NCBI GenBank assembly: GCA_903837025.1
Contig: CAILTC010000002.1
Coordinates: 1-6,175, forward strand
Origin: an uncultured Bacteroidota bacterium
GTDB lineage: Bacteria; Bacteroidota; Bacteroidia; Flavobacteriales; Flavobacteriaceae
Direction: 5' to 3'
DNA: 6,175 nucleotides
The translations under genes were made by a program, and so were the position numbers. Below the pieces are notes generated by a model. It was not told the DNA's origin and ran no database searches. It worked only from the letters and a program-made list of their open reading frames with translations. Of this stretch, positions 1 to 6,175 are shown piece after piece. The stretch's first letter is position 1, and every line of letters starts with the position of its first letter.

Positions 1-2188
1 AATTATGGTTTTCTAAAATTGCTTCTATCAAAACAGCTTCTTCTTCCTCAATTTTTTTGTAATTGAAAGTGGAACGAAAAACGGAAATTAAGGATAAAAT
101 ACGTTCTATATTTTTTCCTGTTTCTAGTAAATAAAAACCATTATCTCGCGGTAATGTTTCGTATATATTGCCATAAAAAGAAAAAAGACGAATATGTAAT
201 TTGTCCAAGGCATGATTGACCTGATTGATGCTATTGGTATTGGTGTTTTTGAGTGCAAAAAAACTTTCTTGAACTAAATTGATAATACGTCGGGTGTCAT
301 GATTCCATTTTTCGCTGACTTGATTAATGGTGCTAAGCAAAGCTTGAACGTTGTAAACTACTGAACCTGGTTTATCGGTATCATTAATCAAAAGTAGCAG
401 TTCGGCAATTGGGTTTTCAAAAATGGCTTCATTATCAAATTCTTCGCCTTCTTTAGGCTCTTTTCCAACAAATCCAGGATAAGTTTGGGTAAGATGGGTC
501 AGCGATTTTAATAAAACAATTAAAAATTCGGGTTGTTTTTTCTCGTTTTTGTTAACATTTTCGTTAAGCCTATTCAGAATTATTTTCAGAAAACTACGAA
601 GTCCCATCGTTCTTTCGCACAAGCGACCCACCCAAAATAAATTTTCGGCGTTTCGACTTGTCAAAGAATTATTCAGTTGATTGTAGTTATTTTTCCTTTC
701 AATCACTTTTTCATGATACGCTGAGGGTGAATCGGATATTATCCAAGTGTCTTTTGAAATCCCTCCAAATTGGTTCGAAATTTCAAACTTTCCTTTTACA
801 GCCGAACTTCGGGTTAATCCCCCTTGCATGACTTGGTAATCCTCTCCGTCGGCCACTAAAAAAGCACGAATAGAAGCAAATCTAGGCTCTATGGTTCCAT
901 TTATAAAAGAGGGTGTCGTAGATAAACTGACTTCTTCTTGAGCAACAAAATCTTTGGGACTTTTTAGAATTAACTGTTTTAGGTCTTCTAATTGTTGAAC
1001 ATTCAATAAGCGTCCGTAAATGGATCTGAAGCCTTGTTTCCGGTTGGTTTTTTTTATAATTAATTTTGGCAAATTGGCGATTACAAAGTTTAATTCTTTG
1101 GTTTGACCGCACCACCAAGTGGCAATTGAACTCATCAATAAAGGTTCGTTGAGTAAAAATTTACAGGCATTTTGCATAAAGGCCATTAAACCATAATTCT
1201 CTAAAACACTAGTTCCGGGAGGATTAAAAACGGAAACATTTCCTAGGCGAATCACTTGTAATAAACCGGGAATTCCCAACAATGAATCTCTTCGTAATTC
1301 GAGGGGATCGCACCATTCGTCATCTAATCGCTTGATGATTACATCTATTCGTTCGAGTTGATCGATAGATTTTAGATATAAAAAACCATCTCGAACTAAC
1401 AAATCACTTCCTTGAACGAGCGTATAACCTAAATAAGGGGAAAGATAAACGTGTTCGAAATAGGTTTCATTTCCTGGACCAGGTGTTAAGAAAACCACAT
1501 TTGGATTTTCGTTGGTGTTATTTCCTAGCGTGTCAACGGTTTGTTGTAATTGACTAAAATAAGGCGAAAGCCTAGATCGATAGGTTTTTAGATTGAGTTC
1601 AGGAAAAACCTTACTCATTACAATTCTATTTTCGAGCGCATATCCTGCTCCCGATGGGGATTGAGTTCGATTGTCTAATAACCACATTTTTCCGTCAGGA
1701 CCACGTGCTAAATCAACCGCATAATTCAATAATTGTTTGTCGTTTTTTTGTCTAATGTCAAAACAAGGCAAAAGAAAACCTGAATTATCAAAAACTAATT
1801 CGGCAGGAATAATGCCATTTTTGATTAAGGTTTGAGGACCATAAAGATCTTTTAAAATCAAATCAAGCAGCTGAGCTCTTTGTTTTAATCCTTTTTCGAT
1901 GGTTTTCCATTCGGATTCGTGAATAAGAAACGGAATGGGATCCAATTTCCAAGCACGATCTGCCTCTTTATTCGAATCATAAACATTAAATGTAACTCCG
2001 TTTTCCTTTAATTTTTTTATGATTTCTTCATTTCGCAATCCGATTTCTTCAATACCAATAGCTTCTAAAGTATCAAACAAGCCCTGCCAATAAGGTTTTA
2101 TATTACCTTCTTGGTCAACGACTTCGTCGTAGGAATTAATTTTTTCTTTATAGGCGTTGAGTAGTCCCAATGAAATATCTTGAATCAT
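1..2188 (-). CDS. Circularly permuted ATP-grasp / alpha-E (DUF403) fusion protein, 3' end outside window
   Basis: The frame stays open from ATG 2188 to the left edge: 729 codons, no stop. Residues ~1-485 match the circularly permuted type 2 ATP-grasp family (DUF404/DUF407). Recognisable blocks are NYAVDLARGPDGKMWLLDNR (155-174), QSPSGAGYALENR (176-188), FLTPGPGNETYFEH (233-246), RLDDEWCDPLELR (287-299), LMAFMQNACKFLL (334-346) and ATWWCGQ (356-362). From ~510 an alpha-E domain begins with its signature SRNAENLFWVGRLCERT (511-527) and continues as charged helices. ATP-grasp enzymes join a carboxylate to an amine or thiol through an acyl-phosphate; the substrate here is unknown. Alpha-E domains are about 310 residues, so roughly 80-100 residues probably lie beyond the edge. 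In many bacteria the two domains are separate adjacent genes; here they are one chain. No signal peptide or membrane segment is seen, so it is probably cytoplasmic. The start fits the family N-terminus; no Shine-Dalgarno is present. It lies 88 bases downstream of the DUF2126 gene, probably in the same operon. Confidence 0.93.
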   Translation of the reverse strand, partial: MIQDISLGLLNAYKEKINSYDEVVDQEGNIKPYWQGLFDTLEAIGIEEIGLRNEEIIKKLKENGVTFNVYDSNKEADRAWKLDPIPFLIHESEWKTIEKGLKQRAQLLDLILKDLYGPQTLIKNGIIPAELVFDNSGFLLPCFDIRQKNDKQLLNYAVDLARGPDGKMWLLDNRTQSPSGAGYALENRIVMSKVFPELNLKTYRSRLSPYFSQLQQTVDTLGNNTNENPNVVFLTPGPGNETYFEHVYLSPYLGYTLVQGSDLLVRDGFLYLKSIDQLERIDVIIKRLDDEWCDPLELRRDSLLGIPGLLQVIRLGNVSVFNPPGTSVLENYGLMAFMQNACKFLLNEPLLMSSIATWWCGQTKELNFVIANLPKLIIKKTNRKQGFRSIYGRLLNVQQLEDLKQLILKSPKDFVAQEEVSLSTTPSFINGTIEPRFASIRAFLVADGEDYQVMQGGLTRSSAVKGKFEISNQFGGISKDTWIISDSPSAYHEKVIERKNNYNQLNNSLTSRNAENLFWVGRLCERTMGLRSFLKIILNRLNENVNKNEKKQPEFLIVLLKSLTHLTQTYPGFVGKEPKEGEEFDNEAIFENPIAELLLLINDTDKPGSVVYNVQALLSTINQVSEKWNHDTRRIINLVQESFFALKNTNTNSINQVNHALDKLHIRLFSFYGNIYETLPRDNGFYLLETGKNIERILSLISVFRSTFNYKKIEEEEAVLIEAILENHN

Positions 2189-2224
2189 TTGTAATTATTG
2201 AATGTTTGCATTTTTATAATCTTG

Positions 2225-2251
2225 CAAAATAGTAGTTTTTTATGGGAACAA
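2225..2251 (-). promoter_or_regulatory. Possible weak internal promoter for the ATP-grasp/alpha-E gene
   Basis: On the minus strand TTG (2251-2249) is followed after 17 bases by TATTTTG (2231-2225). This resembles the Bacteroidota sigma-ABfr pattern TTTG...TAnnTTTG, but the -7 box is one base short. Transcription would start near 2218, giving a leader of about 30 bases. It overlaps the possible intercistronic hairpin. Such near-matches are common in AT-rich DNA, so support is weak. Confidence 0.22.
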
Positions 2252-2278
2252 CAATACAATTGTTCAAAATAAACTATT
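2228..2278 (-). other. Intercistronic stem-loop between the two operon genes
   Basis: The gap between the DUF2126 gene and the ATP-grasp gene can fold into an imperfect hairpin. The inner arms are a perfect 6-bp pair (GAACAA 2246-2251 with TTGTTC 2260-2265) around an 8-base loop. The outer arms AATAGT (2228-2233) and ACTATT (2273-2278) also pair perfectly, and the right one overlaps the upstream stop codon at 2277-2279. The stretches between pair only partly (A/T). The short T run after it on the minus strand (TATTTTGC) is too weak for a standard intrinsic terminator. It could be an RNA-stability or partial-attenuation element, or chance in AT-rich DNA. Confidence 0.3.
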
Positions 2279-5200
2279 ATTTTTTCGCCACCCAAAAATG
2301 CCTTAAATCCAATGTATTTGGATATTCAGGATTCACTAATTCTATTGGTGTATCGGGTTTTAAATTACTTTTATTTTGAGCTACAAATCTCGAAACAGTA
2401 GGCGTATTAATTACAGGTGCACTTTGTTCGGAAGTACTTGATGGTGTATGACCAAAATCCCAAAAACGACTTATTTTTCTCGATTCGGCTTCGTAACTAT
2501 TAACCGGATAGGTTTCGAAACTTCGTCCTCCGGGATGCGAAACAAAATAGGTGCAACCTCCAATCGATTTATTATTCCAAGTATCAACAATATCAAAGAC
2601 CAATGGTACATCAATACCAATATTAGGGTGCAATGCCGATGGCGGATTCCAAGCTTTATACCGAATTCCAGCTACATATTCGCCTTTAGTTCCGGTACTT
2701 CTTAACGGAATTCGACAGCCTTTGCAAAGCAAAATATGACGTTCTGGTATGATTCCCGAAATTTTAACTTGCAATCTTTCCAAAGAAGAATCGACAAAAC
2801 GAGCTGTTCCGTTGCTGGATAATTCCTCGCCCAAAACGTGCCAAGGCTCTATTCCTAATCTAATTTCTAATTGAATATTATCCACCGTAATGCCTCCATG
2901 ATGCGGAAAACGGAATTCGAAAAACGGATCAAACCACGAGATATCAAAATCGTAACCTGCTTCTTTTAGATCATTAACCACATCAATCATATCCAAATAA
3001 GCAAAGTGAGGCAACAAGAATTTATCATGTAATTCGGTTCCCCAACGCACTAATTTTTTCTCATACGGATTTTTCCAAAACTTGGCTACCAAGGAACGGA
3101 CCAATAAATTTTGAACCAAGTTCATGTGTTTGTGTGGCGGCATATCAAAAGCGCGTAATTCTAAAATTCCCAAACGCCCAGTCGAAGAATCGGGCGAATA
3201 TAATTTATCGATGCAAAATTCGGTTCTATGGGTATTTCCGGTGATGTCCGTGAGTAAATTTCTAAAAATACGATCCACCATCCAAAAAGGGATTTCCTTG
3301 TCTTTCGGAATTTGTTCAAAAGCAATTTCCATTTCATACAAACGCTCATCGCGACCTTCGTCAATACGCGGCGCTTGACTGGTTGGACCAATAAAAGGCC
3401 CTGCAAAAAGATAACTCAAAACGGGATGATGCTGCCAATAGGTAATCAAACTTCGTAATAAATCAGGTCTTCGCAATAATGGACTGTCTTCGGGTTTTGC
3501 TGCACCAAGGGTTACGTGATTTCCACCACCTGTTCCGGTATGACGCCCATCAACCATAAATTTATCGGTTCCCAAACGAGATAAAAAGGCTTCTTCATAC
3601 AAAGCCGTTGTGTTATCGACAATTTCTTGCCATGATTTTGCGGGATGCACATTGACTTCGATAACGCCCGGATCAGGTGTTACCATCATTTTTTCAAGGC
3701 GATAATCGGTTTCGGGTTGGTAACCTTCAATTCGAACCGGAATTTGTAATTTTTCGGCAGTCGCTTCCACCGAAGCAATTAAGTCTAAATAGGTTTCTAA
3801 ATAATCCGTTGGCGGCAAGAAAACATAAATAATTCCGTCCCGTTCTTCGACACACATTGCTGTCGAAAAAGTTTCAACTTCAAATAAAAGAGGCTCTTTT
3901 CCTTCTTTTTCCTCCTCTTCGGATTGTGGTGTTTCAACTGCTTTGTATGCAGCTGAAATTTTGCCATAGCGATCATCAACGGTTTGATAATAATCGCCCA
4001 ACGGCGGTAATTCTTCGAATAAACTTCGAGAAACGGGCTGTTCTCTTTTGTTTTTAGAAACTTTTGGCAAAGATTCTAAAGGCAAACGCAAGCCAATAGG
4101 GGAGTTTCCGGGGATCAAATAACATTGACCTCTTCGGAATTCCCATACACAACTCACCCAACTATTGGTTTCGTGAATCCATTTGAGCGGCACAACAAAA
4201 CCAGATGGATTGTTCAAGCCTTTTTCTAATAGTTTGGCCAAGGTATGACGCTGCACCGAATCCTTCAGATTTACGGCAAGCGGATCTAAATTGACGGGTA
4301 ATTTTCCTTCTTCCAAAGCCCAATAAATGGGGTCTTCATAAGTTGGATTTATATTTTTGATATCAATGCCCAAGTATTTTGTCAATTCGATAGCAAAACG
4401 TTCGGCATCGTGAAAACTAAATTTCGTACCGTCTTCTTTGGCAATTAAAGCATCGTTTTTCCAAAGTGGTAATCCATCTTTTCTCCAGTATAAAGCATAT
4501 TGCCAGCGGGGAAATAATTCGCCGGGATACCATTTTCCTTGACCAAAATGAAGCAATCCTCCGTGAGCAAAACGCGTTTTTAATCGAAGGGCTAAATCAT
4601 AAGCGAGTTTCCGTTTTAAAGGGCCATCGGCAGTAGAATTCCATTCGGGAGATTCGAAATCATCGATAGAAACAAACGTTGGTTCGCCACCCATTGTCAA
4701 ACGAACATCGCCATCAATCAGGTCCTTTTCGACGTCGTTGCCCACCTTCATAATACTTGACCATTGCTGTTCGGTATAGGGTTTTGTAACTCTCGGATCT
4801 TCGTGAATGCGGGTTACGGTATTGTCAAATTCAAATTCAACTTGGCATCTTTCGCTTGCGCCAGTAACAGGAGCGGCACTTTCAAAATCGGGTGTGCAAC
4901 ACAAAGGAATATGTCCTTCGCCAGCAAAAAGTCCGGAAGTGGGATCGAGTCCAATCCATCCTGCACCAGGTAAATATACTTCGACCCAAGCGTGTAAATC
5001 GGTGAAGTCATTTTCAGGTCCTGATGGGCCGTCAAGCGATTTTACATCGGAGGTTAATTGAACCAAATAACCAGAAACAAATCGAGTTGCTAAACCAATA
5101 CTTCGCAAAGCTTGAACCAAAAGCCAAGCGAAATCACGGCAAGAACCGCTTTGTAATTCTAAGGTTTCTTCGCTAGTTTGAACACCAACTTCGAGTCGGA

Positions 5201-5681
5201 TATTATAATTTAAGGTCTGAAATACTAATTGATTGGCAAAGACCAAGAAATCAACCGTGATTAGGTCTTTCTTTTGTCTTAATTTTTCAACAAAAGCATC
5301 AAATTTTCTTCCTTTTTCTTTTACTTCAAGATAAGGCCATAATTCTTTGTGTAGTTTACTTTCGTAGAAAAAAGGAAATTTTTCTGCATATTCTTCGACA
5401 AAAAAGTCAAATGGATTGATGACTTGAAGTTTAGCGATTACTTCGACTTCAACTCGTAATTCGGTTGTTTTTTCATTAAAAACCACTCTCGCTTGGTAAT
5501 TTCCAAAAGGATCTTGTTGCCAATTGATAAAGTGATTTTCGGGATAGATTTTGAATGTATATCCTTCAATAGCCGTTCGTGAATGTGCGGCGGGTCTCAG
5601 CCTAAAAATGTGTGGAAATAGTTTAACACTTCGATCAAATTTGTAGGCTGTTTTGTGTGAAATAGCTATTTTTATGGACAT
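2277..5681 (-). CDS. Transglutaminase-like / DUF2126 putative amidoligase fusion protein
   Basis: Complete 1134-residue protein, a usual length for this two-part family. Residues ~1-85 are the bacterial transglutaminase N-terminal domain (HFINWQQDPFGNY, 50-62). Residues ~140-260 are the transglutaminase core with an intact Cys-His-Asp triad: Cys181 in SGSCRDFAW, His230 in DLHAWVEVYLPGAGW and Asp246 in GLDPTSG. Residues ~300-1125 are DUF2126, with RLTMGGEPTFVS (327-338), EVNVHPAKSW (675-684), HTGTGGGNHVTLG (714-726), SQAPRIDEGRDER (768-780), HRTEFCIDKLYSP (818-830), LELRAFDMPPHKH (840-852) and a PEYPNTLDLR end (1118-1127). DUF2126 is annotated as a probable amidoligase of unproven substrate. 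The transglutaminase part could be a peptidase, amidase or transpeptidase. An acidic stretch (587-597) and a Ser/Thr/Pro-rich tail (~1079-1110) look disordered. No signal peptide is seen, so it is probably cytoplasmic. The start agrees with the family N-terminus; no Shine-Dalgarno is seen. It is first in a probable operon with the ATP-grasp/alpha-E gene. Confidence 0.95.
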   Translation of the reverse strand: MSIKIAISHKTAYKFDRSVKLFPHIFRLRPAAHSRTAIEGYTFKIYPENHFINWQQDPFGNYQARVVFNEKTTELRVEVEVIAKLQVINPFDFFVEEYAEKFPFFYESKLHKELWPYLEVKEKGRKFDAFVEKLRQKKDLITVDFLVFANQLVFQTLNYNIRLEVGVQTSEETLELQSGSCRDFAWLLVQALRSIGLATRFVSGYLVQLTSDVKSLDGPSGPENDFTDLHAWVEVYLPGAGWIGLDPTSGLFAGEGHIPLCCTPDFESAAPVTGASERCQVEFEFDNTVTRIHEDPRVTKPYTEQQWSSIMKVGNDVEKDLIDGDVRLTMGGEPTFVSIDDFESPEWNSTADGPLKRKLAYDLALRLKTRFAHGGLLHFGQGKWYPGELFPRWQYALYWRKDGLPLWKNDALIAKEDGTKFSFHDAERFAIELTKYLGIDIKNINPTYEDPIYWALEEGKLPVNLDPLAVNLKDSVQRHTLAKLLEKGLNNPSGFVVPLKWIHETNSWVSCVWEFRRGQCYLIPGNSPIGLRLPLESLPKVSKNKREQPVSRSLFEELPPLGDYYQTVDDRYGKISAAYKAVETPQSEEEEKEGKEPLLFEVETFSTAMCVEERDGIIYVFLPPTDYLETYLDLIASVEATAEKLQIPVRIEGYQPETDYRLEKMMVTPDPGVIEVNVHPAKSWQEIVDNTTALYEEAFLSRLGTDKFMVDGRHTGTGGGNHVTLGAAKPEDSPLLRRPDLLRSLITYWQHHPVLSYLFAGPFIGPTSQAPRIDEGRDERLYEMEIAFEQIPKDKEIPFWMVDRIFRNLLTDITGNTHRTEFCIDKLYSPDSSTGRLGILELRAFDMPPHKHMNLVQNLLVRSLVAKFWKNPYEKKLVRWGTELHDKFLLPHFAYLDMIDVVNDLKEAGYDFDISWFDPFFEFRFPHHGGITVDNIQLEIRLGIEPWHVLGEELSSNGTARFVDSSLERLQVKISGIIPERHILLCKGCRIPLRSTGTKGEYVAGIRYKAWNPPSALHPNIGIDVPLVFDIVDTWNNKSIGGCTYFVSHPGGRSFETYPVNSYEAESRKISRFWDFGHTPSSTSEQSAPVINTPTVSRFVAQNKSNLKPDTPIELVNPEYPNTLDLRHFWVAKK

Positions 5682-5715
5682 AAGTAAGGCTTTTTACGAA
5701 ATTATTTAGTAGATA

Positions 5716-5747
5716 CAAATATTGAAAAAAAAACACCATTTATCGAA
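5716..5747 (-). promoter_or_regulatory. Possible promoter of the DUF2126 / ATP-grasp operon
   Basis: On the minus strand AATATTTG (5723-5716) differs at one position from the Bacteroidota -7 box TAnnTTTG. A degenerate TTCG (5747-5744) lies 20 bases upstream in the place of the TTTG -33 box. The predicted start of transcription, near 5709, would leave a leader of about 28 bases before ATG 5681. Position favours it; the -33 match is poor. Confidence 0.3.
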
Positions 5748-5777
5748 TTTATATGATAATAATGAATGTGTTTTAGT

Positions 5778-5806
5778 TTATAATTTCTTCAAATCAATAA
5801 TTATAA
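5778..5806. repeat. 8-bp inverted repeat, AT-only
   Basis: TTATAATT (5778-5785) and AATTATAA (5799-5806) are perfect inverted copies around a 13-base spacer. The right arm shares bases with the longer repeat that starts at 5791, so the two pairings are mutually exclusive. All pairs are A-T, so a chance origin is quite possible; a regulator-binding palindrome is an alternative. Confidence 0.35.
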
Positions 5807-5962
5807 GATTACATATTGAGAATAATATAAATATAGGTATAAACGTACATGAGTAGAGGGTAGTGCTATCCGTTTGAGAGCAAGTAAAAGACTAAAATTC
5901 ATTATTTGTCGAGATTTAAATACGGATATTAATAAAAAAAAATCTTATAACAACAATGATTT
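5791..5962. repeat. Long-range inverted repeat bracketing a 130-bp segment
   Basis: TTATAAGATT (5801-5810) is repeated exactly in inverted form as AATCTTATAA (5941-5950). Outside these perfect 10-bp arms the similarity resumes: AAATCA (5791-5796) is mirrored by TGATTT (5957-5962), with 4 and 6 bases of non-matching sequence between. The arms enclose 5811-5940, which itself contains a second inverted repeat. This could be the base of a structured RNA, a decayed miniature element with terminal inverted repeats, or coincidence in AT-rich DNA. No flanking target-site duplication was confirmed. Confidence 0.4.
5867..5928. repeat. Inner inverted repeat around the G+C-richer patch
   Basis: TATCCGT (5867-5873) pairs perfectly with ACGGATA (5922-5928). 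Allowing one bulged base at 5921, the pairing extends by two further A-T pairs inward. It lies within the longer inverted repeat at 5791-5962, so both stems could form in one RNA or DNA cruciform. It contains G-C pairs and is therefore less likely by chance than its AT-only neighbours. Just before it, GGGTA and TATCC (5858-5871 region) could form a competing small hairpin. Confidence 0.38.
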
Positions 5963-5968
5963 AAACCT

Positions 5969-5996
5969 TTTGTAAATTATCACATCTAAATACTTG
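5969..5996 (+). promoter_or_regulatory. Possible promoter of the exported-protein gene
   Basis: TTTG (5969-5972) is followed after 18 bases by TACTTG (5991-5996), a shortened form of the Bacteroidota TAnnTTTG -7 box. Transcription would begin near 6003, giving a leader of about 12 bases before ATG 6015. The -33 box and spacing fit, but the -7 box is imperfect. Confidence 0.25.
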
Positions 5997-6014
5997 AACA
6001 TCATAAATTTTGAA

Positions 6015-6175
6015 ATGAATAAATACTACTCTTTTTTCTGTTTTTTCCTTTTATTTTGTTCTGCTCATTCCCAAGATAAATTCCTGATTAAAGGAACCGT
6101 ACTTGATCTTACTTCTCATTTGCCTTTAGAATCAGCTACAGTATATTTTTCTAATGTTAAGGACTCTACAGTAAT
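6015..6175 (+). CDS. Exported carboxypeptidase-regulatory-like domain protein, N-terminal part only
   Basis: Fifty-three codons are visible before the right edge. Residues 1-19 form a Sec signal peptide: Lys3, a hydrophobic core from Phe7 to Cys15, and likely cleavage near Ser19/Gln20. Cys15 is preceded by LLF, which does not fit a lipobox, so a lipoprotein is less likely. Residues ~22-53 (IKGTVLDLTSHLPLESATVY, 25-44, then KDSTV) match the first strands of a CarboxypepD_reg-like domain. In Bacteroidota this beta-sandwich commonly precedes a TonB-dependent receptor or other outer-membrane beta-barrel; which one cannot be told here. The ATG is the only start after an in-frame stop at 5973-5975; no Shine-Dalgarno is seen. 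It is transcribed away from the DUF2126 operon, and a functional link is not implied. Confidence 0.8.
   Translation, partial: MNKYYSFFCFFLLFCSAHSQDKFLIKGTVLDLTSHLPLESATVYFSNVKDSTV

Larger units (their letters stand above)
5682..6014. other. Divergent intergenic region, no convincing gene
   Basis: 333 bases between the outward-facing starts of the DUF2126 operon and the exported-protein gene. The region is very AT-rich except for a patch of mixed composition near 5845-5885. It holds the possible promoters of both genes and several inverted repeats, listed separately. No tRNA, CRISPR or insertion-sequence structure was recognised, and no credible ORF. The only ORF noticed is a 33-codon minus-strand frame (5801-5902) without supporting features. 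Confidence 0.7.

Noticed and set aside
882..1118. 78-codon minus-strand ORF inside the ATP-grasp gene
   Set aside because: It lies in another frame of the same strand, within the conserved ATP-grasp coding sequence (TWWCGQ block), and has no family resemblance.
1..2188. Pseudogene or truncation of the ATP-grasp/alpha-E gene because no stop is found
   Set aside because: The frame is open with conserved sequence up to the window edge, so the missing end is due to the window, not a mutation.
2189..2276. Intrinsic terminator between the two minus-strand genes
   Set aside because: The stem is AT-rich and imperfect, and the following T run is only four bases and interrupted, so co-transcription is more likely.
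2448..5061. Several 60-85 codon ORFs on both strands inside the DUF2126 gene
   Set aside because: All overlap a complete, strongly conserved 1134-codon reading frame. Their translations are low-quality shadows without domains.
5820..5900. tRNA-like or small stable RNA gene
   Set aside because: No acceptor stem, T-loop (TTCAANNC) or anticodon arm could be laid out on either strand.
5801..5902. Minus-strand 33-codon ORF starting MNFSLLLALKRIALPSTH in the intergenic region
   Set aside because: Too short, no recognisable family and no clear promoter. It coincides with the inverted-repeat region, which explains the sequence at least as well.
5934..5942. Run of nine A (T on the minus strand) as a terminator U-tract
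   Set aside because: No stable G-C hairpin precedes it on the minus strand, and no gene on that strand ends here.

Overview
The window looks like chromosomal DNA from a flavobacterium-like member of the Bacteroidota. It is AT-rich, especially between genes. No start codon has a Shine-Dalgarno sequence in front of it. The partial protein at the right edge has the secreted carboxypeptidase-regulatory-like start common in that phylum. The genus is an inference; nothing here fixes it.

Positions 1-5681 hold two genes on the minus strand, read right to left. The upstream one (2277-5681, 1134 aa, complete) joins a bacterial transglutaminase-like protease module with an intact Cys181/His230/Asp246 triad to a large DUF2126 putative amidoligase domain. 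After an 88-base gap comes the second gene (1-2188). It is open to the left edge, with 729 codons visible. It is a single-chain fusion of a circularly permuted ATP-grasp domain (DUF404/DUF407 type) and an alpha-E domain (DUF403). The ORF has no stop inside the window.

The two genes form a known but biochemically uncharacterised conserved neighbourhood. Comparative genomics (Aravind group and others) predicts that these families make or attach, and then cleave, a peptide or amide-linked product. They often sit beside the proteasome-like peptidase Anbu or further transglutaminases. No such partner is visible here; if present it would lie beyond the left edge. Two potential ATP-dependent ligases (ATP-grasp and DUF2126), one helical alpha-E domain and one papain-fold thiol enzyme would be made from a single transcript.

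Positions 5682-6014 (333 bases) separate this operon from a divergent plus-strand gene. They contain no convincing gene. They do contain several AT-rich inverted repeats, two of them nested, around a short G+C-richer patch, and possible weak Bacteroidota-type promoters at each end.

Positions 6015-6175 hold the first 53 codons of a plus-strand gene. It encodes an exported protein with a signal peptide followed by the beginning of a carboxypeptidase-regulatory-like (CarboxypepD_reg) domain. It is probably a large outer-membrane beta-barrel or TonB-dependent-type protein.
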